Assembly (NCBI GenBank): GCA_025769875.1
Contig: JAGFNK010000140.1
Coordinates: forward strand, 49,062 to 113,061
Direction of reading: 5' to 3'
From: Russula earlei
Taxonomy: Eukaryota; Basidiomycota; Agaricomycetes; Russulales; Russulaceae
DNA length: 64,000 nt
The notes under the pieces were generated by a model. It was given only the letters and a program-made list of their open reading frames with translations, made no database searches and was not told the DNA's origin. Positions 11,512 to 23,941 of the stretch are shown here, piece by piece; position 1 is the first letter of the stretch; every line of letters starts with the position of its first letter. A program made the position numbers and the translations under genes.

Positions 11512-13630
11512 AGTAGAAAGAGGAAAGGTTTTAAATATAAGAAGAGGAAACGATGGTCAGAAAGCGAGGGCTCGAAGAGGAACAACGGATAGAGGCCAGG
11601 ACAGGCTGTTTTGGGTATTCGTTTGTTGCCCTGTTTGGGAGGTCGCTATGCCTTGTCCCCTCTTATACTTTCCTCTTTCCTCGCTACATCCACAAGCCTT
11701 TCCTTTCCTAGGCTCACCTCCCTTGTACTGCACTTCCATCCAAGCGTTGTTTTCGCCCACCAGATCTTGATGATGCAGTGGCCCGCCATAGCCTCTCATC
11801 CGTTGACAGCAGTCAAGTCCGCTTATCTCCTCCAGGTGACATGCACTCGCCCACATTTACGCGCCGGCGTTTTAGTTGACTCGAATGTCCACCGCATATG
11901 AGTCGTCGTGAGTCCTTAAAAACTTGTTATTGTCTGCGGGTATGCTGTGTTGCTGTCAACACCGGCTATACCCTTCTGTTGAGGACTTGATAGCGAACGC
12001 ATCACGAATGCTGCTTTGTTTGTGCCTGACTCCCTCAGACCGAAATTCTCCGCAGGCTTCGCGGCGACACCAAGTCAAATGTTGCTTCCTATTACCCGAC
12101 CCTTGCCATGTGTGCAAGACCGCGCCTTTATTCCCTAGCTGGCCTAGCTAGACTACCAACAGCTTCTCTCATCTCTGCGTACCAATCCCTTCACCCCCGG
12201 CCTAATCCATATGTGGCGCGGCCCATAAAAAGCCTAAATTAACCCGCCACGTGCGTACCCAACGCGACAAAGGGATCTCCAAATCGAGCCCCTCATACAC
12301 CTCACCCCGGTTTCTCCTCCCCCCCCGCCCGGTCCTCACTTGGCTTATCGATAGCCCCTCTCCTGATCACCGACAGGTCGAGGCACCTCATCATCTCCTT
12401 GTATTCTCCCTTTTCGCATCTCCCCGAGCCGTGCCACACTTTCCAAGTAGCTCGACCCTGCAGCGAAGAACGTCATACAAGCTCTTCTCGCGTGACAGAA
12501 CACCCATCACGTCAAGGTGATTGTCCTCTCGGCGCGCGGGAATGACCCCTGATGGCGGCCTCCCCCCTCCCCCGCAGGTTGTGCACCCTATGAAACGTTT
12601 CCGAGTCATCAACCTCCGTTCACGCCGGTGTTGTTCCAGGCCGCCTCCATCAGCTCGTGTTGCCCAGGGGTCGCGTTCACCACAGCGCATGACCTTGACG
12701 TCCTCCGGAGCCCTTGAACCCGAGGGAACATGGTGCAAACAAGATATGGGACGTGGCGCAGCTGACTCGGGATCAGCTCGAGTCATTCAAGGACGGCCAG
12801 TCAAACAGATTTGGGAAGCTCTGTCCGTGTGTGTGTCACTCTCACGTGTGTCTGATAGGCGCACGTCGCGACAAAGAAGATGAAACACGCACGGTGCAAG
12901 CACCCAGCCATCGTCCCCCAGCATGCACACGGACGGGCAGACAGGCACGACTTGGAATCCTATCCTGGCACTGGGAAGGAAACGAACATGCAGTCTTTCT
13001 GAAATGATCTAATCTGGTTGCGGCAACGGACGACAACTAGGCGTTGGACAAGATCAGGACTGAGGGCAGGCCAGCCGACCCGTCGCGAACAAATCGTGAT
13101 CGATGCTCTTTCCGCATCGACTCGGATTCAGTTCACCGTGCGCGTTCCCTCTCTCTTTCTCCTGCCTGTGCCCGTGGCGGCCACGCAGACAGCACCGCCG
13201 TGCGGGAAGGAGGCCTATGCCCATGCCGGCAATTGTCTGATTGCAGACCACGGGACGCTATTCTTCGATGCTACGCCTGTGTGGGGTTAGGGTTGGGGCA
13301 CCGCAATGTCCATCAGATCAGAGTTGGTTGTCTAGTTCATTGTAACCTACCCAGAAATCAATGAGGACCTATAAATCATGGTTCGTCGTGAAACCCGTTT
13401 GCTTCTTTCTCCGCAAGACAAAATACATTCGCATCAACGTCTACTCTAAAGTGAAGCTCCACTTTGATTTGTGGCATGTCTACATGTATTGAAAAGATTC
13501 GCGAAATAGCTTCGCTTCCTCTACTTCTGCAGGCCGGATTCTAGGTGAAAAATGACTTCTATGACAACAGCAGCACGCGTCAACAGAGAAATGAAGGTTT
13601 CTACGCCTCTCATGACGAGTGCGTTAGTCC
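11512..13630. other. Intergenic stretch, no gene recognised
   Basis: It holds the presumed promoter of the Clp1-like gene (right of 11511 on the minus strand) and the 3' region of LCB1. Short ORFs on both strands lack splice-consistent extension or domains. The GGGTTAGGGTTGGGG at 13284-13298 is an isolated telomere-like motif, not an array. Confidence 0.5.
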
Positions 13631-15462
13631 TCACTTGCGTTTCGCGAGTACCTTCACAGCGGCCGCCTTGACAACGCCGGCTGCGCGCTCGCATTCCTTC
13701 CGCGACAGCGCGGCAGTGACAGCGAGGCGGATGCTCGGGCGCGCCTCGACGACCTCCTGGCCCCTCAGCCGCCGCGCGCGCGTAATCCACACGCCCTGCG
13801 AGAGTGCCTCGTCCACGATTTCCTGCAGTAGCCGCTCCTCCGCCACGATATCGAACGTCGGCGCGTCGCGCGGGACCGGGCTCGCAGGGTTCGACGGCTT
13901 TGTAGAGCCCGTGCTGGGGAGCGCACGCGGGCTGAGATGCGCGGCGGGTGGTGGACGCACGTGGATGTGGATTATGGGTGAGGCTGGGTGCGAGGGCATC
14001 GTGATGCAGTCGACGCGCTCCAGGACAGAGCGGATCGCGCGGATGTTCTCTTGCAGCGTGCTAAGGATCGAGGGTGTGTTGCGCAGGATGTTGATGCCCT
14101 CAGACGCGGAAACCGCTAGAAGCGCAGGAACGGCGGCGGAAAAGACGAAGGAAGTACCGTTGATGCGTTGGTGGTTGACAACGATGTCGGAGCCTGCGCA
14201 GAAACCACCAGCCGCATTAAGGCCGTTGGCCACCGAGCCAAGGAGAATGTCAATTTGTGCGGCCTAGTCAACACGCCGTTGAGCAAGAGATAGCGCAGGA
14301 CGGAATGAAGAAGAGGCGTACAGGGACATTATATAATTCAGTAAGACCACGTCCAGTTCTGCCCACGGTGCCAAAGGAGATACTCTCGTCAAGAACGAGG
14401 CGATACTTGTATTTGTTCTTGAGCTCGATCTGGGAGGGTGTTCGAGGAAACACATATTCGTTAGAGACCAGTCACTCACGAGTTTGGGCAAATCGGATAT
14501 TGAACCGTCTTTCTCGAAAATTCCTTCAGTGATAATGAACCGTCTCGTGAGGGGACCGCGGCGTTTGCGGCGCTCCTTTTCGATACCCAGGAGGACGTCT
14601 TCGAGACTTTTAAGATCGTTATGGTCGAACCAGCGAATGGTGGAGCGGGAGATCTGCATGCCCTTCTGAATGGCAAAGTTGACACCTCGATCCGCTACGA
14701 TGATGTCGCCACGTTTGGCAAAGGCGGACACGACAGAAGGAATTGTGGAGAAAGCCTGAGAGTAGAGAATGGCAGCCTCCGTACCAAGGAAGTCAGCTAT
14801 GTCACGCTCGAGGTCCATATGTACGTCTAGGAATTCTCCTCAGGTCGACAGGGTAATCGCGCGAAAGGCATAGACATACCGATCGTGCCGTAAAATCCCG
14901 GTGGGCCACAGCTACCCACACCGTACTTGCGGAGAGTCTCGATGGCGCGTTCTTGGATGGTTTCGTTGTTCGCAAGGCCCGTAAAGTTGTAGCTGGCGAG
15001 ATTAAGCACCTGCTTGCCGGTGTTAACGAGTTTTGGCCTGGGTCCATTCGCTCCAGAGACGACTGGAATGGATGCAAGATCAGTTTGCTCTTCCGCCGTG
15101 AGTGGGGCGCCTAGAGGTTCTGGGGTCCATTCATCTACGAGCTCGTCGATCTCCTGGACAGACAGAGAAGGGTCAGAGAGTGCACGGGGAGGAAACGGCG
15201 ACAGAGATGCCTTTTCGGAGAACTGAATGAAGTGCTTCTCGCCATTGTCTGCACGGGTACGAGATTGAAGAAGGGTGCGAATGGCGAAGAGGGCGAGGAG
15301 GATCTCAAGGACGGTGCGACCAGGATCGTTCTGATGAGATGACTTTACGTAGCGGGCGATGACGCTGGAACCAGGTATTTTGAAGAAGGCGAGCTCTGCC
15401 TGGATGAGGGCATAGGAGAGGAAGGCAAAGAGAGGCTCGAGGGCGGAAGGAGAGCGGTCCAT
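13631..15462 (-). CDS. LCB1: Serine palmitoyltransferase subunit 1 (LCB1)
   Basis: There are four exons: 15462-14881, 14826-14480, 14429-14322 and 14263-13631. Introns are 50-60 nt with GT..AG ends, and all joins keep the frame. The product has an N-terminal membrane-associated region after [11 protein letters not shown], then [23 protein letters not shown] joined to [37 protein letters not shown] and [18 protein letters not shown]. This is the alpha-oxoamine synthase fold. The catalytic Lys that binds pyridoxal phosphate in the partner LCB2 is absent from the [12 protein letters not shown] segment, as expected for the non-catalytic LCB1. The ER-membrane heterodimer condenses serine and palmitoyl-CoA, the first step of sphingolipid synthesis. 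Length is about 556 residues, usual for the family. It is transcribed divergently from the gene at 15604. Confidence 0.93.
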
Positions 15463-15603
15463 GGTGGAGAGGGAGAGGGAGAGGGAGAGGGAGAGGGAGA
15501 GGTGCTGAATGATGATGGACGCCGTCGTAGACGCCCTCGCCACTCGTTCCTGTTTTGTTCGAGTGCGTCGCGAGGGCGCGCTCTCCGGCGAGCCCCATTC
15601 AAC
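15463..15603. promoter_or_regulatory. Short bidirectional promoter with GGAGAG repeat
   Basis: Only 141 bp separate the start codons of LCB1 (minus) and the Ser/Pro-rich coiled-coil gene (plus). The interval begins with a purine-pyrimidine microsatellite of GAGAGG units at about 15467-15501. No TATA box is obvious for either gene. Divergent starts this close imply shared regulatory sequence. Confidence 0.6.
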
Positions 15604-18067
15604 ATGGATCACAACTCTTACTCTCCAGACCTCACAAACGGTCTCGCCCCACCACCCCCGGACTCGAGATACAAGCAGCAACAACGACGCGTTCCTCCGC
15701 CAGCTTTGTTACCGCCACCGCCCCCTTCGGTCATCAACGTCGTGAGTTGATCCCACCCTCACTCAACCTCGACGGCCTGCCTTAGCTTGATATTAGCCAC
15801 AGCCCGTGTACGGCAATAACTACCCCCGTCCACGGTCTCCTTCCCCACTCCGCTCTGGTTTCAAGGTCAATCCTGACACCGGGGAGATACAAAGCGAAGA
15901 CGGCTCTGATGACGACAACGATGATGACCTCGATGCCTCACGGGGTCGCCGCTCTCACTCCCCAAACCCTTCCATCTCCTACTTCGCGTCCAGCTTCGCC
16001 CAACGCGTGGGATCTTTCGTCAGCAGTGTGGGTAGTGTCGTCTCTCCCGGCCTTCCCACCGACGAACAAGAAGCCGAGCGTGACCGCGAACGTTCCCGGC
16101 GCGAGGCAGAACGGATTCTCATCCAAGAGGCCGAGGAACGTCGCCTCATGGAGGAGAAGGTGCTTGCCATGCTACAGACCAAGAACAGCCCTCCCCAGCA
16201 TATCTCTCCTGCTCGCTCGCAGTCCACGCCCACCACGTTCGAAAACCCCTCCCCGACTCCCTCTCAGCGTGACAGCGGCGTCGCCTCCTGGTGGTCCGCC
16301 GCCAAGAGCCGCCTCACACCAACAAAGGAGCCCCTCACCGCCGCCCAGCAAGTCATTCAAGAAACCAAGGAGAGAGAAAAGCGCGAAAAGAAGGACGCGA
16401 AGAAAGCGGAAAAGGATAGGAAACGCTCTGCAGATTGGCCCACCACACCAGAGAGCAAGCATGCCAACCCGACTCTGCTCAGCCTTGCCACCCCACCCAA
16501 GGCCTCACCAAAGCACACGCCGCTGTCTGCTCCGCCGTCGCCGACGCCAGGCCTTCCGTCCAGCCTCCCCCCTAGTCTAGCACCAAGCCCCCTGCGTCCT
16601 CCGGACAGCCTTACCGCTTCACCATCTCGATCGCCATCTCGTCAACCCCCTCCTCTCTATACCCAGTTCAACGAACAGGGCACCCTTGATGTCCCTGGCA
16701 CGCTCCTCGTCATCGCACGACGCTTTGAGAAGCTCGAAAAGTGGACCGTTGGACACGTTCGCGCGCTGGAGGGGCGCATGGACGATGTCGAGCGATGGCT
16801 TGTTGAGAAGGAGAATGAAAAAGGGACAGACGGTGAAGACACTTCCAAGGCTACCGACATTTCTGCCTTGGATGGGACCGTGAACGAAATGCGGGATGAA
16901 CTCGTGGAGATGCAAGGCCGCATCGGCGAGCTGGGACGCGAAATGGCAAAGTTCGTCACTTCATCCGCTATCCTTTCAGCTACGCCTTCGCGTATTTCTG
17001 CCCAAGCCGTGTCCACTGCTCCTCAGACCAACTCGTCTTTCGCCATTCACGCACAGACGAGCTCCTCTATTACCGTCCACTCTCATTCCCTCCCACCGAA
17101 TACACCCCCGGCCTCAGTCTCTGGCATCTCTTCCTTCAGCGATCTCCGCCGGCGCGACTCGGTCAGCCCACCATTTGTCCCTCCCTCTGCCATCCGTGCG
17201 GAGCAGCCGCGCTCGCGCCTGCCGTATCCGACAGGGGACTACACGTCTCCCCCAGGCTCCGTGGTTGTCGCCCAAGGCGCGTTCTCACCGCCGCAGTCTC
17301 CACCCACGAGTAACTCGGCGTCCGCTTCGCCAGCAGCCGCCGCGCATCCTCGACCTGTACCGGTTTCAGGCCTTCCTGCGGCCTCCCCGCCACCCACAGC
17401 GTCCGCTCCTGCGGGTTTGCCGCGGCCAGGCGGCACGTTGGCGGCACCTCCACAGCCTCCACGTGCACGCTCATCCAGTATCAGCCCCACGCCACGCAAA
17501 CGCTACACGGTCGCGCTGGGCGAACCGATCATGAAGCCCCGTGTGACCACATCCCCGTCCCCGATATCCGTCGGCGATGATGACACGGAGGAAGAGGAGG
17601 TGTTCGACCGCACAATTGGCCGTTCGGCGGGAAGGCACGCAACTACCCAACAAAAACAGGGTCAACAGAGGAACGGAGGTAGGCTTGGGCCCGGAGCCGG
17701 CGTTGGCGTCGGGAACGGAGACGACACCGATACAAGCGCGGACCTCGCGCCGCTCTCTCCCCCGCGTCGCGCACGCGCACACACTCAGACGGTCAGTCCG
17801 GGTGATCCCCCGAGCGTGGCTGCCGCAGCAGCGCGAACGAATCCGTTGCGGCTACACGGGCGGGCATTGAGCACTGACCGCGCTGCGCGGGATGCCGCTC
17901 GCCGCCCACCGCGATCCGCAACGACCGCGGGATTTCGGGACCCCCTCGTCGTGCGCCGCGAGCAGACCGAAGCGCGCGTGAAGGCCGCTCCACTGGCCCC
18001 AAAGGTGTTTGCGGGAAAGCCGCGTGCACCGGTCGGTGAGATGGTCGCATATTTCGACAGGAGCTGA
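15604..18067 (+). CDS. Ser/Pro-rich coiled-coil protein of unknown function, about 800 residues
   Basis: Exon 1 (15604-15741) starts MDHNSYSPDLTNGL and is Pro-rich. A 61-nt intron (GTGAGTTG..CCACAG) follows. Exon 2 (15803-18067) is one long open frame. The product has an acidic patch (SEDGSDDDNDDDLD), a Glu/Arg-rich coiled coil at about residues 135-175 (EAERDRERSRREAERILIQE), a basic Lys/Glu helix near residue 240 and a second predicted helix segment (LLVIARRFEKLEKWTVGHVR) at about residues 345-385. Long disordered Ser/Pro/Ala stretches lie between and after these. The C-terminus is basic and ends GEMVAYFDRS. I do not recognise the family. The layout suggests a scaffold or cytoskeleton-associated protein, which is a guess. 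The start is chosen because it precedes a well-formed intron and lies in a divergent promoter. Confidence 0.8.
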
Positions 18068-20927
18068 AGAAAAGGTGTTTTTTTCTTAAATCGCGGTGCT
18101 TTCACCCGTGCTTTCCGCCATAGTTTAAGTGACTACTGCTTTCAACAGCTCTTGATCGTTCACACGACCTGAGCGCGTGCCCGACTTTCTAGTCGCCACG
18201 GACGTGATGATTTCTAAGTACTGCTTTTTTTTTTGTTCTCTGCTTATCACCCTGACGACATTTTAATGACTAACCTTGAACTGACTAGTTCTTCCTTTTG
18301 CTTGTTTGCTTCTCTTTAGGTGTAACTGCACGATGCACGATTAATAACCTGTTGTGATTCCCCCATGACCCGCATTTTTTGATTTTTTTGCATAAAAATC
18401 TAGAACTGATTTTTGCGTGTGAACGCTCTTCGTGCTCCCACCCCGTGGGCTGTGCTGATTCATTTACTAAATTTAAAGCTCGAACTCGCTAAGCATCACG
18501 TTCCAGAGATGGTGCCCAAGATGAGTGAATGAGCCTGCCACGCACGAAATAATTTTCGCAAACAGCACTGGCGCAACTATGGCAGTTCTGAGGATTACTC
18601 ACCTTGAATCCTTAGCTTAGCCAACGACGACGCGTCTCGCAAAAATGTCCGTTCATCTCACCCGCCGAAGTCGGCTCAACATATCCGTCGCGCGTTTGTA
18701 TATGGTCATGATAACTATAATCCCTGGGGAGAGTCCGGCTTCACGCTACCGCCGAACTGGCCATCCACCCACACCCCAAACCGCGGTCGCACAGAGGTGG
18801 CCCGCTGCCCATGGTACCCGAATACGTACACTGCTCTTATACTCGCCCTCATTGATCGCCACGGCGTCGTGCGCCCGCAGTTGGCAAGCGCCCTCTTGTT
18901 GGCGAGAAGCCCTTCGCACACAGAGGACGTTGGGGGAACATTTTGAGCTTTGAGTTTCAGGTCAAACTGAGAGAGGTACCGCATGAGCGACAGGGCACTC
19001 CTTCGTCACTGCGGCGCGGCGCGGCGCGACGCGGCTCACGGGGGCGGAGAAGCGATCAATCGCTAATGGCACGGGGGTCGATCCGGGCTGTATGTGTTGT
19101 CGCGGCGCCGCTGCTATCTTGCTGTGTTCCGCAGGCGCTCGAGGGAAGGAAGGCACGCATTTCGGGAGGCGAGAAAAGAGTCACTTTGCTCCGAAAGCCC
19201 GCCAAGTGAGGGGTCGGGGGTGGGTTTCGGGTCCCACGTCCGACAGGGGTGGCGGATGGGCATGGAGACGAGGTGTTGGCAAAAGCTGTGGGATGCCACG
19301 TCTGTTATTAACGAGCGGCTCTGTATACGCCTAGCTCATCGAGTCGATCCATCCTGTGCTGTAGCCGCGTTGTACGAGATTTAAGCTCCGCGGTCAGAGG
19401 CTGACGGGGAGCGATGAGACAGGTCGGTCATAGAGTGTGATGACTGGGGACTCATATGAGTGATGATCGATGATCGGTCGTGCTCAAGGTTAGACTTGGT
19501 ACCCGAAGTCACAGCACTCAGTGGTAATGCTGCGCGTCGTACTCCAGGATCGCAGTAAGGTCGTTGCTGAGAATGTCGCGGCGGGATGGTGAACTAGGGC
19601 GACGCAGGATTGGCGCGAAAGGCGGCCGAGGATCCATCCATCCCTATATTCGCCAGCGTCTCAACGGAACTGAGAGAAAAGTTGAGGTCACAAGGAGTGG
19701 AAGCGCATGGGATCAACATCAAGCACCGACCGAGATTCTTCTCCAGAAGCAGTCGCACGTTTGATAACAACACCAAGATGCGGCGGTCTAACTTGATGAG
19801 CCAAAGAAACGTTATTCGGCCTCAGGGTAGACGAGAAAGTTTAGGGCCTGCTGGCACCAGGCCTGGGGATGCCAGTGTTCCTGTAACTGCACTGGAGGCG
19901 CAAGCGCAAGGGAAACTTCCGTTAGATACCCGTCTGCAACATTGAGCCTGAGTTGCGTTGCGACCGCCGGGCCCCGTATAATCGACCCCCTAAACATGCC
20001 CGTATGCCAGCCATCCCAAGGCTCTGTGCTCCGTAATTACATTACGACACCCATTTATCGCACATCACATCACAGGGCCCATGCATGCACCAGGACCCCC
20101 CAGATTGCCAGTGGAGAACGCGCGAGTAGCCTTTGTGGTTCAACCAGACGCCACACCACATGTGCGCCCGAGGTGGATCTGTCAATTGGGTCCGCGTAAG
20201 AAGATGGTAAAGACTACTGCACTTGTGTAGCACCCCACTGCTGCGCACTCGCACCGCATGGTAACGCACACTCTAGGCTGGCCCGGCCAAGACTCCGACG
20301 GATCATCAGGTCCATTGCGCAATCAACGGATCATCATGCGGCGCCCTTACGAACACAAACACACGGATATCTCATGCCATCTCCGGGTCGTCATGATGCC
20401 AACACGAGCAACCTCTGTGCATCCTGCCTGTGAAGAAAGATAGAGTGCACGCTCAAGGTTACAGCGCGCTGCGTTCTTCTGAAACGCCGCTGCCCTTGAG
20501 CTAATTTTCCGGCCCTGAGACAGAGCCTGAACCATACCCAGCATTTAGGCGCGAGGAAGTTTTTTTCGACCGGTCGGTTGCCTGAGCGCAATACAACGGA
20601 ACCCCGTTTGCGGATGGGGGGGGGCAGCGGCCCTGAGGCTTGCGTGCGTGGGCAGAGGGGTTGGTAACCCCTTCTGCATCAGCGGAACAAGGCGATTCGC
20701 CAAGACACGAATCGAGACTGAAGTGCGGAGGCCGCCGAAAAGTGGCGCCGATAGATCCTGATCAGAGGGCACACCCTCTACGATAGTTTGTCCAAAGTCA
20801 TTTCGTTTCCTGTCGGTCTCTTACACGCTAATACAATACAATACATGTCAAGATCAAGCACCGGTACAGGCTTTCACCAGTGTCTGCCCTGCCTTCGCCA
20901 CGGCGTTCATGACCGTCATCGTTTGAT
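18068..20927. other. Intergenic stretch between two convergent gene ends, no gene recognised
   Basis: The gene on the left ends at 18067 on the plus strand and the gene on the right ends at 20928 on the minus strand. Short T-runs after 18078 and at 18225-18235 are compatible with 3' processing signals. No ORF over about 110 codons with recognisable content is present. Confidence 0.5.
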
Positions 20928-22457
20928 TCAGCGCCGATTGAATCGCTGGGTCAGTCCTGCACCCAAGACGTAGTTAGTCTCGAGACACGACAATACGGGA
21001 AGGTGTGCGTACGAGTTCACACCGGCCAACGCGTTCATCGCGAGCGAAAGATTCCCGCTGACTTGATCCGCAGCTGCGAGGTTCTGTCCCCCCAACGCCA
21101 TAATTGCGAGGGCGGATTTGGCATTGTCGATACAAGACTGCGCGCTTGCAACGACGGCTACTGCGGTGTTGTTCGATGCGGTGCAATCGGTAGAGTTGAC
21201 CAAGCACGTGGAGTTGACCAAGGTTGTACTGTTAGAGTTCGCAAGGCATGTTGAGTTCGCCGAATTGGCCAGGCAGGTAGAGTTGGCTAAGCACGTCGAG
21301 TTGGCCAAATTTGTAGAATTGGCCAGGTTCGTGGAGTTGACGATGCACGTCGAGTTAGCTAACGCAGTGGAGTTGGCTAAGCACGTCGAGTTGGCCAAAT
21401 TTGTAGAATTGGCCAGGTTCGTGGAGTTGACGATGCACGTCGAGTTGGCTAACGCAGTGGAGTTGGCTAAGCACGTCGAGTTGGCCAAATTTGTAGAATT
21501 GGCCAGGTTCGTGGAGTTGACGATGCACGTCGAGTTGGCTAACGCAGTGGAGTTGGCTAAGCACGTCGAGTTGACCAAATTTGTAGAGTTGGCCAGATTC
21601 GTGGAATTTACGATGCACGTAGAGTTGGCTAACGCAGCGGAGTTGGCCAAGCATGTGGTGTTGACGAGGGAGGTCGCGTTGGCTGAGGAGGTAGAGTTGA
21701 CCAAGCAAGTAGAGTTTACGAGTGAGGTCGCGTTGGCTAACAAGGTAGAATTGTTCAAACAAGTAGAGTTGACGAGGGAGGTCGCGTTGGCTAACGAGGT
21801 GGAATTACAGATCGCGCCTTGGGTAGTGTTGTTGCAGATGAGCGTGGCATTATTTGTAGATAGGTCGGTAGAGGACGAGTTGGAGGAGCCCGCCAAGCAT
21901 GTCGTATTAGCGCAGTCCACGCTCGTTGCGTTTGCAGGCGCGGTGGAATTCGCAGAGTCTGCAGCTCCCGCGTTTTTGTGCTTGTTCTTACCCTTGCCTT
22001 TACCTTTCTTGCCATCTGCCTTTCCCTTCTTACCCTTCTTGTGTGCATCCTGGGCGCTGGCATCGCAGGCCCCCGATGTCGCGTTTTGGGAAGACGCGCA
22101 TACCGCAGTGCTGTTATCCGCAGACGTGGCGTTATTTACGGCAGCTGCGCAAATTCTGAAAGAAATGCTTCTCAGTCGCTGGACGAGGAAGGTAGAGATT
22201 CGAGCGAACCCGAGTTGCATCTGCGAAGTCAATTGTGTAAGTGCGTCGCTCATCTGTTGCAGTCCAGAAGCGACGATGTGTTGGTCGTTGCTGCATTGTG
22301 CTGCGCGACGCTGATGACCGTGTGTTAAAGGAGCTGTTCGCCACCCGGGTCAGAACGAAAGCGAGCAGGGAGATTGAGAGTTCCTAGGCGTACCAGCTCT
22401 AACAGCCTCGAGACCTGCTACGGCGAGAAGATACAGGGAGAAAAGCTTTGCCGCCAT
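20928..22457 (-). CDS. Secreted Asn-Ser-Thr repeat protein (sequon-rich, Cys-containing)
   Basis: Exon 1 (22457-22394) encodes a signal peptide, MAAKLFSLYLLAVAGLEAVRA. A 93-nt intron (GTACGCC..GCGCAG) leads in frame to exon 2 (22300-20928), giving about 478 residues. A further 54-nt in-frame intron may exist near 22200-22147. The mature protein has a Lys/Gly-rich basic stretch (KKGKKGKADGKKGKGKGK). This is followed by some 250 residues made almost wholly of five-residue units such as LANST, CLANST and CIVNST, with dozens of consecutive N-glycosylation sequons and regular Cys. A four-times 90-bp tandem repeat lies in the middle. The final domain is non-repetitive, with four Cys. I know of no named family. 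The composition suggests an extensively N-glycosylated, possibly disulfide-linked wall or matrix protein; that is inference. Confidence 0.8.
21301..21660 (-). repeat. 90-bp tandem repeat, four copies, inside the sequon-rich gene
   Basis: Copies start at 21301, 21391, 21481 and 21571. The first three are nearly identical and the fourth has several changes. Each encodes 30 residues, built from six five-residue units. The nested period of 15 bp shows growth by unequal exchange. The frame is kept because 90 is a multiple of three. Confidence 0.95.
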
Positions 22458-23941
22458 GCCAGCAGTGCAACGGACTAAATGATAGAAGACCGAGAAAAGG
22501 GACTAGGGGACAAAAAGCGTCAAGCTTGGAGGCCTGCTCCGGGAACGGGCAAAGATGAAGTCGTCCTCTTAGACAGATAGCACTTATTATAGACACACTT
22601 GTGGGGCTGATGTGGAGGGAATCGAGGGTTCATGGTAACCGTGTAGGTAATGACAACGAGGGTGTCAAAAACATTCCATGTAAAGGTTTAAGCGATGCAG
22701 AACGATGGTAACAAGGGAGTTGCGTAAAATCATTTGCTGATACGCGCTGGGAATGTGATTGTACTCATACACTCCACCACAGGCGCTAAGCATACCATCC
22801 GTCCGGTTCCACACAAAGACGGGCAAGTCGGGTATTGTCCAATGACAATGGCCAGAGCGACGAAGGCCAACAAGCACATTCCCTCATTACGAGAGTGGTC
22901 CGAATTGTTTCCTGTGGTGGTAATCAATTATCATTGATAGTTCGAATTATATCATGCCAGCGTCAAAGCAAAGAGGACATGCGGGGTCAAGGAAGAAAGG
23001 GACTGCTCCAAGCAATGTGATGCGGCAGCTATTTCACAAGGCAATTCTGAAAGTGCTCCGTAACCTAGAAGTAGTTACGACTCCCGTCACAAGCACAATG
23101 AGGTTTTGAATTTGACGCTGAAACTCGGAGACCTCGGCAAACATGACACGGTAGGGGAGGTATCCAAACGATCAATGGACCCAGCGTCGGCCAGGGTACA
23201 ACGGAGCATTCGACCGACCTAGTACTTTATGTATGACGATCAGGTTACCATCGAACTGCTGCGGTGCCACCTCCGGAACAGATCTTCACGCCAGAGACGT
23301 ATGAAAGTGATGAAAATCAGTGCCCACAAGGGAGATGAATTTCACATTCCGATGACCTTGTAGGATGTATGACTTTCCCACACGAATCCTTAGCATCATA
23401 GACTGATAGGAAAGACGGCCCATGCGCCCACACCTGCCCGGTCAGGCCACAACGACTGGGAAAAGAGGGATACCGAACAGGGGCGACATCGAATTCAAAG
23501 CCATCCAAAAGTAAGAACCTCAAAGGAGAAGTTTAAAACGACGGTGGACGAGGGCAAGACGAGACACCAACCTCAGATACCATACCATGACTACTAAGAA
23601 TCGAAGTATCAAACGAGCCTCTGAGACGTCATGAAGTTGTTGTAGTCTTTTGTTTCGTACTGGCGGATATCAGGAATGGCCATAGAGGACGTATGTTGGA
23701 CGAACCAGACGCCTGGTGTGGGAACCAGATGCACGACAGATGCATAGAGGATGATATGCAGAAGTCGGAAGATGAGGTGGTTGGAGGCCAGCCAAACACA
23801 ACAGGGAGAGGTCGGTGTCAAACGAGCCGAAGGTCTCAACGGCCCGCCCCGTCGTTCTCGTCAACGACTTACGGCACTGCTTTGCTCATCTGGACCCTCC
23901 AGTGTTCGCTTGGCCAAGTATCGAGTGGGCAGTCAACGATA
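22458..23941. other. Intergenic stretch with a possible small minus-strand gene
   Basis: Minus-strand segments with protein-like content occur at 22927-22730 (hydrophobic stretch MCLLAFVALAIVIGQ), 23523-23317 (LLLDGFEFDVAPVRYPSFPS) and 23864-23609 (SSMAIPDIRQYETKDYNNF). They might be exons of a small membrane protein divergent from TAF6. I could not join them with confidence or recognise a family. Confidence 0.35.

Noticed and set aside
13284..13298. GGGTTAGGGTTGGGG taken as telomere repeat
   Set aside because: Only two units in the middle of a gene-bearing region; no array.
21301..21660. Tandem repeats considered as a CRISPR-like array
   Set aside because: The units are contiguous, without unique spacers, and code in frame for LANST blocks in a eukaryotic gene.
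21118..22314. 398-codon plus-strand ORF opposite the sequon-rich gene
   Set aside because: It is open only because the 15-bp repeat lacks stops in this antisense frame. The minus strand has a signal peptide, a proper intron and sensible composition.
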